Shown in pieces: positions 30,334 to 38,605 of a stretch of 64,000 bases of DNA. Under the pieces are notes generated by a model that was given only the letters and a program-made list of their open reading frames with translations, did no database searches and had not been told where the DNA came from. How positions within the stretch are numbered: the stretch's first letter is position 1; each line of letters opens with the position of its first letter. The stretch is from Thermoleophilia bacterium (GTDB taxonomy: Bacteria > Actinomycetota > Thermoleophilia > UBA2241), in assembly GCA_041393415.1 (NCBI GenBank), contig JAWKKE010000001.1:62001-126000 (forward strand), given 5' to 3'. A program made the translations under genes and the position numbers.

Positions 30334-30359
30334 TCAGGGCCCCCAAAAGGGGCCCTGAG
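30333..30359. terminator. Perfect hairpin between array and cas2
   Basis: An 11-bp stem (333-343 with 349-359 of this kilobase) around the loop CAAAA directly follows the last repeat, 24 bp from the cas2 stop. There is no T-run on either strand. By position it could separate plus-strand crRNA transcription from the minus-strand cas operon, as a terminator or processing site. Confidence 0.5.
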
Positions 30360-30383
30360 CAGGGGTCTTACCTCAGTGGGGAG

Positions 30384-30713
30384 CTAGAAAATCGCGAGCT
30401 GGGATGGCGCCCTCTCCACCGCGGAACTCTTCGCGTTAGAGAATCTGAGTGCCGTCGCCCACTGGTGGTCAGTGATCGAGAATATCCTGACTTCGCCGCC
30501 CTCCGGCAGGTTCTTCTTGATGGTGCCGATCGTCGGTAGGACAGAGTTCACGGATGGCGAGAAGCGCGAGTACACCGAGAACTGCGTGCGCTGGTAACCG
30601 AGGTCGAGCAGCAACTGGCGGAACTCGGTGGCGTTCCGACGCTCATCCTTCGTCTGGACGGGCAAGTCGAACATGACCAGCGACCACACGGCATCCTCCG
30701 ACTTGAAGCTCAC
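30384..30713 (-). CDS. cas2: CRISPR-associated Cas2
   Basis: A 109-residue Cas2, partner of Cas1 in spacer integration. WSLVMFDLPVQTK, the FRQLLLDLGYQRTQFSVYSR segment and the C-terminal beta part (RIFSITDHQW) are typical of type II Cas2, including the first-strand Asp in MFDLP. The GTG at 30713 overlaps the cas1 stop (GTGA), which I prefer to a longer start at 30755 that would run 46 bp into cas1. The array lies immediately downstream. Confidence 0.95.
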   Translation of the reverse strand: MSFKSEDAVWSLVMFDLPVQTKDERRNATEFRQLLLDLGYQRTQFSVYSRFSPSVNSVLPTIGTIKKNLPEGGEVRIFSITDHQWATALRFSNAKSSAVERAPSQLAIF

Positions 30714-31636
30714 GACGCGTGCTCGAGGATCTCTTGAGTCTGTGGCCCGCTCCACGCCGGTACCGTCAGCCTGTCAATGTCGCCTTCGGCGTACCGGCCG
30801 AGTTGTTGGGCCAAGTCGGTCAGGGTTGTGGCAACCGACGCACCTGCGGACGTGAAGGCCTGCGTCGAACTTTCAACGAGGGCTTCTTTCACGGAGCGGT
30901 CTTCCAGTGACGACTCTACGGGCAGCCCGGCAACCACGCAGTCGATGGCCGGGCGGAACGGCTCGATGAGGTCGTCCACAAGGTTGAATGCATTCGAGCG
31001 GTTTCGATGGAAGACGCCGACACTACTCGAGAGACCTGCGCTAAGCACAGCGCGCACCCCATATCCGCGCAGCACCGCGTAGCCATAGTCGAGCAGCGCG
31101 TTGCGACCAGAGGCGCCTTGTGGACAGCGCGAGAACCCGTCCTCATCCTCGACAAACAGCCTCGCCCAATAGTAACGCGCCGCCCGACCTTCGACGTTGT
31201 TCGGGTCTCCCGAACGAACGTCGCGCGCCATAGCAGCCAGGAAGTGCCAGTCCGGACTGCCGAAGTGCCGTAGATTGGCCGCTTGCCCGGCGACTTTGGC
31301 GCGAACAATCTGCCCCCACGCGTTCTTGCGCCGCGGAAGCGTCATGGAAGCCTGCGCTCGCTGACGAGCTCCAACCCGCGTGTGCGTCGACCACGCATAC
31401 ATGCCGGCACTCGGCACTCCGCTCCATCCGCAGATAAGGGTGATAACGTCGAACTTCGCCAACTGATGGAGAACGGAAGGCCCAACACCGACATTTAGAC
31501 CCAGCAATACGGTCGCAACATCAGCAAGTGGGATAGTTGCCGATGCCCCATCATTTGAGCACACGACAAGCTGGCCGCGTCTGTAGCTAACTTGACCGGC
31601 GAAAGCAGAGAGATCGATGACCCGCCAGCTGTCGAT
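30710..31636 (-). CDS. cas1: CRISPR-associated Cas1 (non-canonical start)
   Basis: The metal-dependent integrase for new spacers. The core with ADVATVLLG, the catalytic Glu in VEGRAARYYWARLF, NALLDYGYAVLRGYGVRAVL and NLVDDLIEPFRPAID is intact. The first usual start codon is a GTG at 31564, but it cuts off a well-conserved N-terminus. Upstream in the same frame the sequence reads DSWRVIDLSAFAGQVSYRRG, which matches other type II Cas1 proteins. That stretch has no ATG, GTG or TTG between the cas9 stop and 31564. I place the start at ATC 31634-31636, which has AAGGGA 6 nt upstream; this gives 308 residues, a normal length. A sequencing error or readthrough of the cas9 TGA, which is in the same frame, are the alternatives. 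Confidence 0.9.
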   Translation of the reverse strand: MDSWRVIDLSAFAGQVSYRRGQLVVCSNDGASATIPLADVATVLLGLNVGVGPSVLHQLAKFDVITLICGWSGVPSAGMYAWSTHTRVGARQRAQASMTLPRRKNAWGQIVRAKVAGQAANLRHFGSPDWHFLAAMARDVRSGDPNNVEGRAARYYWARLFVEDEDGFSRCPQGASGRNALLDYGYAVLRGYGVRAVLSAGLSSSVGVFHRNRSNAFNLVDDLIEPFRPAIDCVVAGLPVESSLEDRSVKEALVESSTQAFTSAGASVATTLTDLAQQLGRYAEGDIDRLTVPAWSGPQTQEILEHAS

Positions 31637-31657
31637 GAGGAGTCCCTTACCCGGACG

Positions 31658-34600
31658 TCATCCTGCTCTCCAGCATGTCGGCAGACTACGATCCGACTTG
31701 AGCCTTTCGCGACCAAGGATATCTCTGCGAACTACTCTGGCTTTGCATGTGCCAAGGACGACATCGACAGACGGTAGCCATCCACCGCCGGCAATTGCCT
31801 TATGCACTCCGTCCGAAGCATCCTCAGGCACTCCCTCTCCGGCGAGCCCACGCGGTCGCAAGCGGAGTCTGCTCTCAGTGAAGAACCCATCGCAGACCCA
31901 ACGTGTGGTGCCCGGGTACGCGGCGAGAACCTCACCCACCTGGCCCTTCCCATACTGACTCGTCATATCCAGCAGCAGTTCGTCTCCCGGCACAATCCAG
32001 CCCAAGTACTCCGCGTCGCCCCGGTCGAGAGCGTCGCGAAGCCGCTGCTCTGCGACCCGGCGGCTGATCGTCTGCGGCGCTATCTCGACGCTGAACAGGT
32101 CCTCGCGAGCGTGACTCAGCAGATCGACCTGGTACACACGCAGCATGGCGTAGAAGGTCTTGATCGCGCCGGACTTCAGCGTCTGACGGCAACGGTAGAT
32201 GCGCGCATGGTGGAACGCCGCGCCCAGTTCCGCATAGCCGCCGCGAACGGCCATGCAACCGGCGCCGGTGGGAAAGTAGGCGAGTTCCGCGTCGGCATCG
32301 AGCCACTTATCGTGTAGGCGTAGTTTGCGCTGCGGGTTTGCCGGTAGCCCAACGCCGACCTCAAAGTCCGGCTGGCGCGTTAGGGCAGTCCACTGGGCGG
32401 GCGTGGCCGAGCGGTCGATCTGCTCCGCAGTCCACGCGTCACCGACGCGCGCCTTCAGCAACGGGCGGATGGTGTCTTCGTGACCAACAGAGCTGCCGAG
32501 CCGCAGGCGAAGGAACTCGAAGACGGGCACCTGATCCGACTCGAGATGAGACTGCATCATCTCAACCAGCCGCTCCATGTGCGTCTGCCACTCGTCGAAC
32601 AGCGTCGCGTTGGCGCCACGATACTGTTTCCAGTTGATCTCTGTGCGCGGCCCCTGAATTCTGGCCGTGTTACGCAGGTTGTCACGCACAACAAGCGCTT
32701 GCGCCACGCCCGGCCTGAGCATCGCGATTGTAGCCGCGTCCACAGCGTGGTGACGGCGATCGAGCCTGTTCTTGCCGGGGGCGCCACCCTCCCTGTCTCC
32801 GATGAGATGCAGGCGACCCTGAACTCCGGACGCTTTTCGTGCCTCGGATGTGATCCAGCCGCGGTACACGCGAACGGACGTATCGACGCCCAGCCCGTCA
32901 CGGTAGTGCGCCTCAATACGGTGATGGAGTTCATTCGCCATCCAGCCAACGGACTCGATGGAGCGATTATCGAGCTCCTCGTCGGCCTCGGGCCGCCGCA
33001 GCCGATCACGCACCCCCTTGATGATGTAACCCTCGCGCGTACGCGGCTTGCGCTTGAGTGAGTCCTTCTTCGCGTTGATGTCGAAGAAGTCTTCAGCACG
33101 TGCGACGGCGTCCTCGAGAGTGACGCCACGAGCCCTGGCGGAGTCGCTCTGCGCCCAGACGGCAAACGGCCGCTTACCCTTGTCATGGTTACAGCCGCGG
33201 CAGACGGCAGCCAAGTTGGTCTGAGTGTTGGTTGAGCCCTGCCCGGCGCGCGGCACGATGTGATCCATCTCGAACGCGCCCCACTCCAGAGTCGTGCCGC
33301 AGTACAAGCAGCGGCTGCCCTGACGCTGGACCGCTCGCCAGCGATATACGTCGGACTGGCGAGCTCCGTATCGGGCAGGTCCGCCCGCCTCGCGCAAGTC
33401 GTCTTCGCCCGCCTCACGACTGGCGGCCAGGAACTCCAGCGGAATCTCCCGGCGAGCATTCAGGTTCTCCTCCGCGTTCTTGTTGCGCTCGCGCGCATCC
33501 TTGCGGGCCGTGGCCTCGCTGATGAGACCATCGCGCGTATGCTCGATGTTCACGACGAGCGGCGGCCCCCACATGCGTTCGGCCGCCGCCAAGTACCGCG
33601 CGATGATCTTGGTCACGCGATCGACGGCAGGGTTGCCTACCGGCTGACCAATGGGTTCGGCCGGCGGCTTCCAGGAGTCGTCGATGGTCGGAAAGCAGAA
33701 CTTGCGCGCGGCGTGCAGGTCGTCCCCGGACTCCTCCATGCGCCGAGTAATGCGCCGCATGCTCTTGGCCGAGTACGCCGCGCGTCCCTCCGGCAGCTTG
33801 ATGCCATCCAGCTTGCCGAGCACTTCTTCGGGCAACTGCTCGATGAATTCAACCGCGCGAGCCTCGGCTTCAAGCGCGCTGTCGTCTCGGTCGCCCGATC
33901 CGGAACCATTGGAGATGACGACGAGGAGCGCCTCCTTGCCAACCTCGTCGACGGAGTCCCAGTACCGCACCAACTCCTTGACTCCCGACGCGCGTATGCG
34001 CCCATCGGTGACGTTGACCGGCGGCCGTCCACCGCCGCGCTCGCCGAGTTCACTATCCTTGGCCGTACCGAGGAGATCACGGCGAGAGAGACCGAGGAGT
34101 ATCGCCATGTCGTCCCATGAGACGTCGTCGGACGTCCAGAGGAACTCGATGGCAGCTCGCCGTTCGTCAACCGTGAGTGGCCGTCCCTCCTTGGTCAGCC
34201 CGTCACGGATGCGCAAGTTAGCGATCTTGTCCACGATGCGGAAGCGCTGAAACGCCAGGCTGGCCTTCTCTGCTCGGGGCTCACTCCGCATGCCGGGTAG
34301 TGGATCCTTGCCGACCCGTTCCGCGGCGGAGCCCTTCGGTGAACGCTGAGCGAACACCTCCTTCACAAGGATCCCGAACCACTCGTCCGGAAGGCCTTGC
34401 TGCTCCCAGATGCGGCGCAGTTCACGAACGTTGTCTGACTGGTGGATCTTGCCATCGAGCAAGGGAGCGACCTTCATGCCGTCTTGGCGAACACGAGTGC
34501 CTCGGACTCGCGATGTGAGGTCATCCTCCAGGGCGGCACAGACGACTTCGGCCACCGCCATGGTCTCGCCGAACAGCGCGGCATTGGCGCGCTTCTGCAG

Positions 34601-35101
34601 CGTGCCTACGAGAGCGCGAAACTCCTTGGATGGTTCTGTTGCGGCCTTCAGCGACTCGATTGACGCGTACGGGTTGCGCCAGCCGCGATGGCGCGCCATG
34701 TGGCGGACCGCTACCGACAGCTTCCTGTGGAGATCGCTTTCATCCTCAATCTTGCTCGCAAGCAGATCTCGCCGCGCTCTCCACGGATAATACGGATCGG
34801 CGATCTCATCCAAATTGACGATGGGTAGACCAAGAGATGTCAGCGCTTCGTCGAGACTCAGCAAACGCTGGCGTCTACGACGGACAAGGCGGCGCATGCG
34901 CCGAGCCACGCCGGACACCGCCTTGCGCGTACCGGCAGTCTTGTTGGCGGTTGGGTCGACGCCGCCGTCGTGGATAACGGTCTCCAACGAGAGGATCTCG
35001 ACTGGGTTCCCGGATTCGTCCACCTCAACTGCCGCCAAACCCACGGAGTTGAGCCCGACATCAATACCGATCAGGTACTGCTTGCGATTCTCGGCGTCCA
35101 T
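31658..35101 (-). CDS. cas9: Cas9 endonuclease, type II-C
   Basis: An 1147-residue RNA-guided nuclease. RuvC-I has Asp14 in IGIDVGLNSVG. An Arg-rich bridge helix lies at about 58-85, then the recognition lobe. RuvC-II has Glu520 in VVNIEHTRDG. The HNH domain has CLYC and CRGC zinc pairs and His614 in MDHIVPRAG. RuvC-III has HHAVDA with His785 and Asp788. All catalytic residues are present, so it should cut both strands. Size, the zinc HNH and the C-terminal VVRRDILG segment recall the Acidothermus Cas9 from memory, and there is no csn2 or cas4, fitting subtype II-C. The ATG at 35101 has GAGGAG upstream. The stop is in frame with cas1. Confidence 0.98.
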   Translation of the reverse strand: MDAENRKQYLIGIDVGLNSVGLAAVEVDESGNPVEILSLETVIHDGGVDPTANKTAGTRKAVSGVARRMRRLVRRRRQRLLSLDEALTSLGLPIVNLDEIADPYYPWRARRDLLASKIEDESDLHRKLSVAVRHMARHRGWRNPYASIESLKAATEPSKEFRALVGTLQKRANAALFGETMAVAEVVCAALEDDLTSRVRGTRVRQDGMKVAPLLDGKIHQSDNVRELRRIWEQQGLPDEWFGILVKEVFAQRSPKGSAAERVGKDPLPGMRSEPRAEKASLAFQRFRIVDKIANLRIRDGLTKEGRPLTVDERRAAIEFLWTSDDVSWDDMAILLGLSRRDLLGTAKDSELGERGGGRPPVNVTDGRIRASGVKELVRYWDSVDEVGKEALLVVISNGSGSGDRDDSALEAEARAVEFIEQLPEEVLGKLDGIKLPEGRAAYSAKSMRRITRRMEESGDDLHAARKFCFPTIDDSWKPPAEPIGQPVGNPAVDRVTKIIARYLAAAERMWGPPLVVNIEHTRDGLISEATARKDARERNKNAEENLNARREIPLEFLAASREAGEDDLREAGGPARYGARQSDVYRWRAVQRQGSRCLYCGTTLEWGAFEMDHIVPRAGQGSTNTQTNLAAVCRGCNHDKGKRPFAVWAQSDSARARGVTLEDAVARAEDFFDINAKKDSLKRKPRTREGYIIKGVRDRLRRPEADEELDNRSIESVGWMANELHHRIEAHYRDGLGVDTSVRVYRGWITSEARKASGVQGRLHLIGDREGGAPGKNRLDRRHHAVDAATIAMLRPGVAQALVVRDNLRNTARIQGPRTEINWKQYRGANATLFDEWQTHMERLVEMMQSHLESDQVPVFEFLRLRLGSSVGHEDTIRPLLKARVGDAWTAEQIDRSATPAQWTALTRQPDFEVGVGLPANPQRKLRLHDKWLDADAELAYFPTGAGCMAVRGGYAELGAAFHHARIYRCRQTLKSGAIKTFYAMLRVYQVDLLSHAREDLFSVEIAPQTISRRVAEQRLRDALDRGDAEYLGWIVPGDELLLDMTSQYGKGQVGEVLAAYPGTTRWVCDGFFTESRLRLRPRGLAGEGVPEDASDGVHKAIAGGGWLPSVDVVLGTCKARVVRRDILGRERLKSDRSLPTCWRAG

Positions 35102-35212
35102 GCGTCGCTCCTCAATCGAAATGTGGACGCAATACTACCTTCGGGTCCGGACGCATCGACCGTTTCTCTTCTTCCACATCACGGCGCAAGACTGCGACAG
35201 CCTGTGCCGGGG

Positions 35213-35305
35213 CAAAAAGAGAACCGGACCTCCGTTGAAGAACGAAGGCCCGGTTGGAGCATTCGCCATCGCAAACAAGGCGATGGTTACTGAGGATCAG
35301 TTCCC
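35213..35305 (-). ncRNA. Predicted tracrRNA
   Basis: Upstream of cas9 on the same strand. Its 5' end (35303-35289) pairs with crRNA repeat nt 1-15 without a gap: 13 Watson-Crick pairs and two G-U. Next comes a perfect 7-bp stem-loop (35286-35266, CCATCGC with GCGATGG), the expected nexus, then a spacer of about 10 nt. A larger hairpin follows (35255-35222, AACCGG with CCGGTT, two internal mismatches, CTTC loop) and a CTCTTTTT tract that ends it. Length is about 90 nt. I know of no other RNA with this layout; transcription itself is inferred. Confidence 0.88.
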
Positions 35306-35309
35306 GATG

Positions 35310-35318
35310 AGCATAGCA
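35310..35318 (-). promoter_or_regulatory. Extended -10 of the tracrRNA promoter
   Basis: The minus strand reads TGCTATGCT, an extended -10, placed so that transcription would start at about 35303, the first paired base of the anti-repeat. The -35 region is poor, as expected for an extended -10 promoter. Confidence 0.55.
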
Positions 35319-35370
35319 TGGGTTGTGCTGCTGCACCATGGGGAACGACGTTCAGATCCCGCGCGAGCCG

Positions 35371-35811
35371 TCACTCCCAATCGATCTCAACCGTGTACAC
35401 CGTGCCCTCCACACCGGTCACGACGATGATCACCGTGCCGTCGGTGAGCTGACCGGCGACCCGCAGTTCACCGTCGCCGGTCGTGACCGGCCACCCCGGC
35501 CACGTGATGCCCTCCCACACGCCGGGGATACTGGCGCCCACCTGGACCGTCAGGTCCTGAGGCGCCTCAGCACGGACGATCACGACGAAGGGATGCGGGT
35601 TCTCGCCGCCCGGAGCGGAGGCGGCGAAGACGTCCGTGTCGGCGCTGCCGATGACTCCGTCCAGCAGCAGCCCGGGGTGCAGCGTCGTGGCGGTGCCCGG
35701 TTCGTCGTTGGGCTCGTTGGGGTCGGGCGAGAGCGCGCCACAGCCGACCACCGCGAGCGCTATGAGCGCACACGCAAACGCCAACGCGATTGAGTTGCGT
35801 GTTCGCATCAT
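35371..35811 (-). CDS. Small lipoprotein with PPC-like domain
   Basis: A 146-residue protein with a signal peptide and lipobox (LAVVGCG) that would anchor it by a lipidated Cys near residue 24. The mature part begins with DPNEPNDEPGTATTLHPG and has GVIGSADTDVFAASAP, the pattern of bacterial pre-peptidase C-terminal (PPC) beta-sandwich domains, which often sit on secreted enzymes. Here the domain stands alone, so a binding or structural role is likelier than catalysis. It is divergent from the helicase gene. The frame extends upstream, but ATG at 35811 starts the signal peptide. Confidence 0.7.
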   Translation of the reverse strand: MMRTRNSIALAFACALIALAVVGCGALSPDPNEPNDEPGTATTLHPGLLLDGVIGSADTDVFAASAPGGENPHPFVVIVRAEAPQDLTVQVGASIPGVWEGITWPGWPVTTGDGELRVAGQLTDGTVIIVVTGVEGTVYTVEIDWE

Positions 35812-35996
35812 CCCGGTTCTCCCTCCCCGGTCGGCCCTCGAACCCCTTCGCACTCCAAACGTCTGCCGACCACGGGCATCATATGAAGCGGAGAAAGGCC
35901 GACACAATGCCGGCATGCGGATACCCACCGCGCGGCGCCTGAGGCGACTCTCCCTCGCACGACGCGGCCACGGCAAGCCGCCGGACTGAACGGCCA

Positions 35997-36036
35997 CGAA
36001 CATATGTTCGCATTGGGTGCGGATTCGTGCTAGGCT
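35997..36036 (+). promoter_or_regulatory. LexA (SOS) box overlapping the helicase promoter
   Basis: CGAACATATGTTCG at 35997-36010 is a perfect 14-bp palindrome matching the Gram-positive/actinobacterial LexA site (CGAAC-N4-GTTCG). It overlaps a -35 candidate TTCGCA (36007-36012); 18 nt later comes TAGGCT (36031-36036) with an upstream TG. The helicase ATG is at 36065. LexA bound here would block RNA polymerase. Confidence 0.85.
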
Positions 36037-36064
36037 GCCGGGGTCGACCCGACGAGGTGCGCCG

Positions 36065-38092
36065 ATGATCCACGAGCTCAACGCCGAGCAACGCGCCGCC
36101 GCCCAGCACGGCGACGGACCGCTGCTCATCGTCGCCGGCGCCGGCACCGGCAAGACGGCGACCCTGGTGCACCGCGTGGCGCACCTCATCGCCCGCGGCG
36201 CCGACCCGCGGCGCATCCTGCTGCTCACCTTCACGCGCCGCGCCGCCGCCGAGATGCTGCGCCGCGTCCAGGCGGTCCTCGCGGCGCAGCAGAGCAACGG
36301 CACCGTAAGCGAGCGCGTCTGGGGCGGCACCTTTCACGCGGTCTCGGCGCGCCTGCTCCGGGTCCACGCTCGCGATCTAGGTATGGAGCCGGAGTTCACA
36401 ATCGTCGATCGCGGCGACGCCGAAGACCTCATGCACATCGCCCGCACCCAGCTCGGACTGGGGGGCGCCAGCGTCCGCTTCCCGCAGAAATCCACGTGTC
36501 TCGACGTCTACTCGCGCTGCGTCAATGCGCAACTGCCACTCACCGAGGTGCTGCACACGGCGTTCCCCTGGTGTCTGCCGGCCGAAGAGGGATTGGCCCA
36601 ACTCTTCGCACGCTACACAGACGCCAAGGAAGAGCAGCAGGTGCTCGACTACGACGACCTGCTGCTGTTCTGGCGCGGGCTCCTCGCCGACCCGACGGCC
36701 GGCTCGCGCGTCCGCGAGCGCTTCGACTACGTCCTCGTCGACGAGTACCAAGACACCAACGCGCTGCAGGCGGACATCGTGGCGCTGCTGCGCCCTGGCG
36801 GCGAGGGCGTCACTTGCGTCGGCGACGACGCCCAGGCCATTTACGGCTTCCGCGCCGCCACGGTACGCAACATCCTCGACTTCGAGCAGCGCTTCCCGAC
36901 CGCCGAGGTCCGCACGCTGACGCGCAACTACCGCTCCACAAGCGCCATCCTGGCGGCCACCAACGCGCTTATCGCCGCGGCCGACGAGCGGCGACCAAAG
37001 GAGTTGTGGACCGAGCAGCGCGAAGGCGAACGTCCGCAGCTCGTGAGCTGCCGCGACGAAGACGAGCAAACTCAGTGGCTCTGCGAGCGCATCCTCGCCC
37101 TTCGCGAGCAGGGCGTCCAGCTCAAGCGCCAGGCCGTACTCTTCCGGGCGCAGCATCACTCAATGGCGCTCGAGATGGAACTCTCACGCCGCGCCGTCCC
37201 CTTCCACAAGTACGGCGGGCTGCGCTTCATCGAGACGGCGCACGTCAAGGACCTCGTCGCCTTCTTGCGTCTGGCCGAGAACCCACGCGACGCCATGGCG
37301 GGACTGCGCGTTCTCGGGCTCGTCCCCGGCATCGGCCCAAAGACGGCGGCGGCGCTTCTCGACACCCTCGTCGCCGCCCACCTCGACTTCAGCGCGTGGG
37401 CGACCGCACGCGTTCCCGAAGCGGCGCGTGGCGCGTGGCCCGCGATCGTCGAACTGTTCACCACATTGGCCGGCAGCGGTGACGGCGACGTGCCGGCCCA
37501 GATCCACGCCGTACGCAGCGTCTACGCTCCACTCCTCGAGCGCCGCTACGACAACGTCCAGGCGCGCCTGCGCGACCTCGAGCAGATCGAGGCGCTCGCG
37601 GCCCGCGCCCCCGGCCGAGCCCAGTTCCTCACCGACTTGGCCCTCGACCCGCCGGCCTCGACGCAGGAGCTTGCCGGCCCACCGCTCCTCGACGAGGACT
37701 ACCTCATCCTCTCTACCATGCACTCCGCCAAGGGACTCGAGTTCGATGCCGTCTTCGTGATCCACGCCGCCGACGGCAACATTCCCTCAGACATGGCGAC
37801 CGGCAGCGCCGCCGAGATCGACGAGGAGCGGCGCCTCCTCTACGTAGCCTGCACGCGAGCGCGCGAGCACCTCGCGATCACGCATCCGTTGCGCTACTAC
37901 TCGCAGCCGTGGGCCAAGGCCGACCGCCACGGCTACGCGCAGCGCTCACGCTTCCTCACCGTAGACGTACTCGCGCACCTCGAGAAGACGCAAGCGGTGC
38001 CCGAGCCTGCGGCCGACGATCTTCCGCTCGAGCGCGTCACGACCGCATCCATCCGCGCCAGTGTGCACGCCCTCTGGGCGATCAACGAGTAG
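36065..38092 (+). CDS. UvrD/PcrA/Rep-family DNA helicase
   Basis: A 675-residue superfamily 1A 3'-5' helicase. Motif I AGAGTGKT ends at residue 31; others are TFTRRAAAEM (Ia), VDEYQDTN near 225-232 (II), GDDAQAIYGFR (III), TRNYRST (IV), TMHSAKGLEFDAVF (V) and YVACTRAREHL (VI). It probably unwinds DNA or strips proteins during repair. It is shorter than typical PcrA (about 720-750), and its C-terminal tail is short. A GAGGTG ribosome site precedes the ATG. A LexA box in its promoter predicts induction by DNA damage, which supports a repair role. Confidence 0.94.
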   Translation: MIHELNAEQRAAAQHGDGPLLIVAGAGTGKTATLVHRVAHLIARGADPRRILLLTFTRRAAAEMLRRVQAVLAAQQSNGTVSERVWGGTFHAVSARLLRVHARDLGMEPEFTIVDRGDAEDLMHIARTQLGLGGASVRFPQKSTCLDVYSRCVNAQLPLTEVLHTAFPWCLPAEEGLAQLFARYTDAKEEQQVLDYDDLLLFWRGLLADPTAGSRVRERFDYVLVDEYQDTNALQADIVALLRPGGEGVTCVGDDAQAIYGFRAATVRNILDFEQRFPTAEVRTLTRNYRSTSAILAATNALIAAADERRPKELWTEQREGERPQLVSCRDEDEQTQWLCERILALREQGVQLKRQAVLFRAQHHSMALEMELSRRAVPFHKYGGLRFIETAHVKDLVAFLRLAENPRDAMAGLRVLGLVPGIGPKTAAALLDTLVAAHLDFSAWATARVPEAARGAWPAIVELFTTLAGSGDGDVPAQIHAVRSVYAPLLERRYDNVQARLRDLEQIEALAARAPGRAQFLTDLALDPPASTQELAGPPLLDEDYLILSTMHSAKGLEFDAVFVIHAADGNIPSDMATGSAAEIDEERRLLYVACTRAREHLAITHPLRYYSQPWAKADRHGYAQRSRFLTVDVLAHLEKTQAVPEPAADDLPLERVTTASIRASVHALWAINE

Positions 38093-38136
38093 ACAATACG
38101 AGCGTCACCCTCGCTCCCAACCCAGGCGCGCGGCTG

Positions 38137-38415
38137 CTAAGAGAACTGCAGGCCGCGCAGCAACTGCATCACGACGAACACGATGAGCAGGCCGACGACG
38201 GCGCTCAGGTCGATGCCGACGGCGCCCACGCGCGGGGTCGGCAGAAAGCGCCGGAAGATCGCCAGGTATGGCTCGGTCATGTTCCAGATGACGCCGTAGA
38301 TCTTGGCAAACGCCGATCCCGGCGTCATCGGGAACCACGAAAGCAGCGCGCGAGCGATGATCGCCCAGGAGTAGATCGTGAGCGCGTAGTAGGCGGTGTT
38401 GACGATAGTCTGCAG
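38137..38415 (-). CDS. YggT-family membrane protein
   Basis: A 92-residue protein with two membrane segments: LQTIVNTAYYALTIYSWAII, the ARALLSWFP motif, then ILRRF-like YLAIFRRFLPTPRVGAVGID and a second helix. These are YggT signatures; the family is linked to osmotic tolerance and cell-division regions. No ATG precedes the first helix (the ATG at 38328 falls after it). I place the start at CTG 38415, with GAGG about 9 nt upstream. It is the third gene of a coupled set with the hemerythrin and the HTH protein. Confidence 0.75.
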   Translation of the reverse strand: MQTIVNTAYYALTIYSWAIIARALLSWFPMTPGSAFAKIYGVIWNMTEPYLAIFRRFLPTPRVGAVGIDLSAVVGLLIVFVVMQLLRGLQFS

Positions 38416-38425
38416 CGCTGCCGCC

Positions 38426-38605
38426 TCAGGCCTTCGGCGCCCAGAAGCAGCGCTTGGGCGACTCTATGGCGCCCTGCTTCTTGAGCTCGTTCATTGCCTT
38501 ATCGACGGCCTTGCGATCGAGGCCCGTGAGCTCGACGACCTTGCCGGCATTCAGCGGCTCGCCGGCGGCGCGCATGGCGTCGAGGACCTTGTCGGTGTCG
38601 CTCAT
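38426..38605 (-). CDS. Small winged-helix (MarR-like) DNA-binding protein
   Basis: A 59-residue protein, complete from ATG 38605 to TGA 38426. It reads as a bare helix-turn-helix unit: VLDAMRAAGEPLNAGKVVEL, TGLDRKAVDKAMNELKKQG and a wing ending SPKRCFWAPKA. Small proteins of this form are known in many anaerobes and archaea and are usually labelled MarR-like regulators; their targets are unknown. The ATG overlaps the hemerythrin stop (ATGA), so it is probably translated with it. Confidence 0.8.
   Translation of the reverse strand: MSDTDKVLDAMRAAGEPLNAGKVVELTGLDRKAVDKAMNELKKQGAIESPKRCFWAPKA

Noticed and set aside
30710..31564. cas1 as a 284-residue protein starting at GTG 31564
   Set aside because: This cuts off the conserved WRVIDLSAF...YRRG N-terminus, which is present in the same frame just upstream.
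28059..35305. Type II-A or II-B assignment
   Set aside because: No csn2 or cas4 gene; only cas9, cas1 and cas2, with a mid-sized Cas9, fits II-C.
35112..35339. 75-codon minus-strand frame upstream of cas9
   Set aside because: It covers the tracrRNA hairpins and terminator; no protein-like features.
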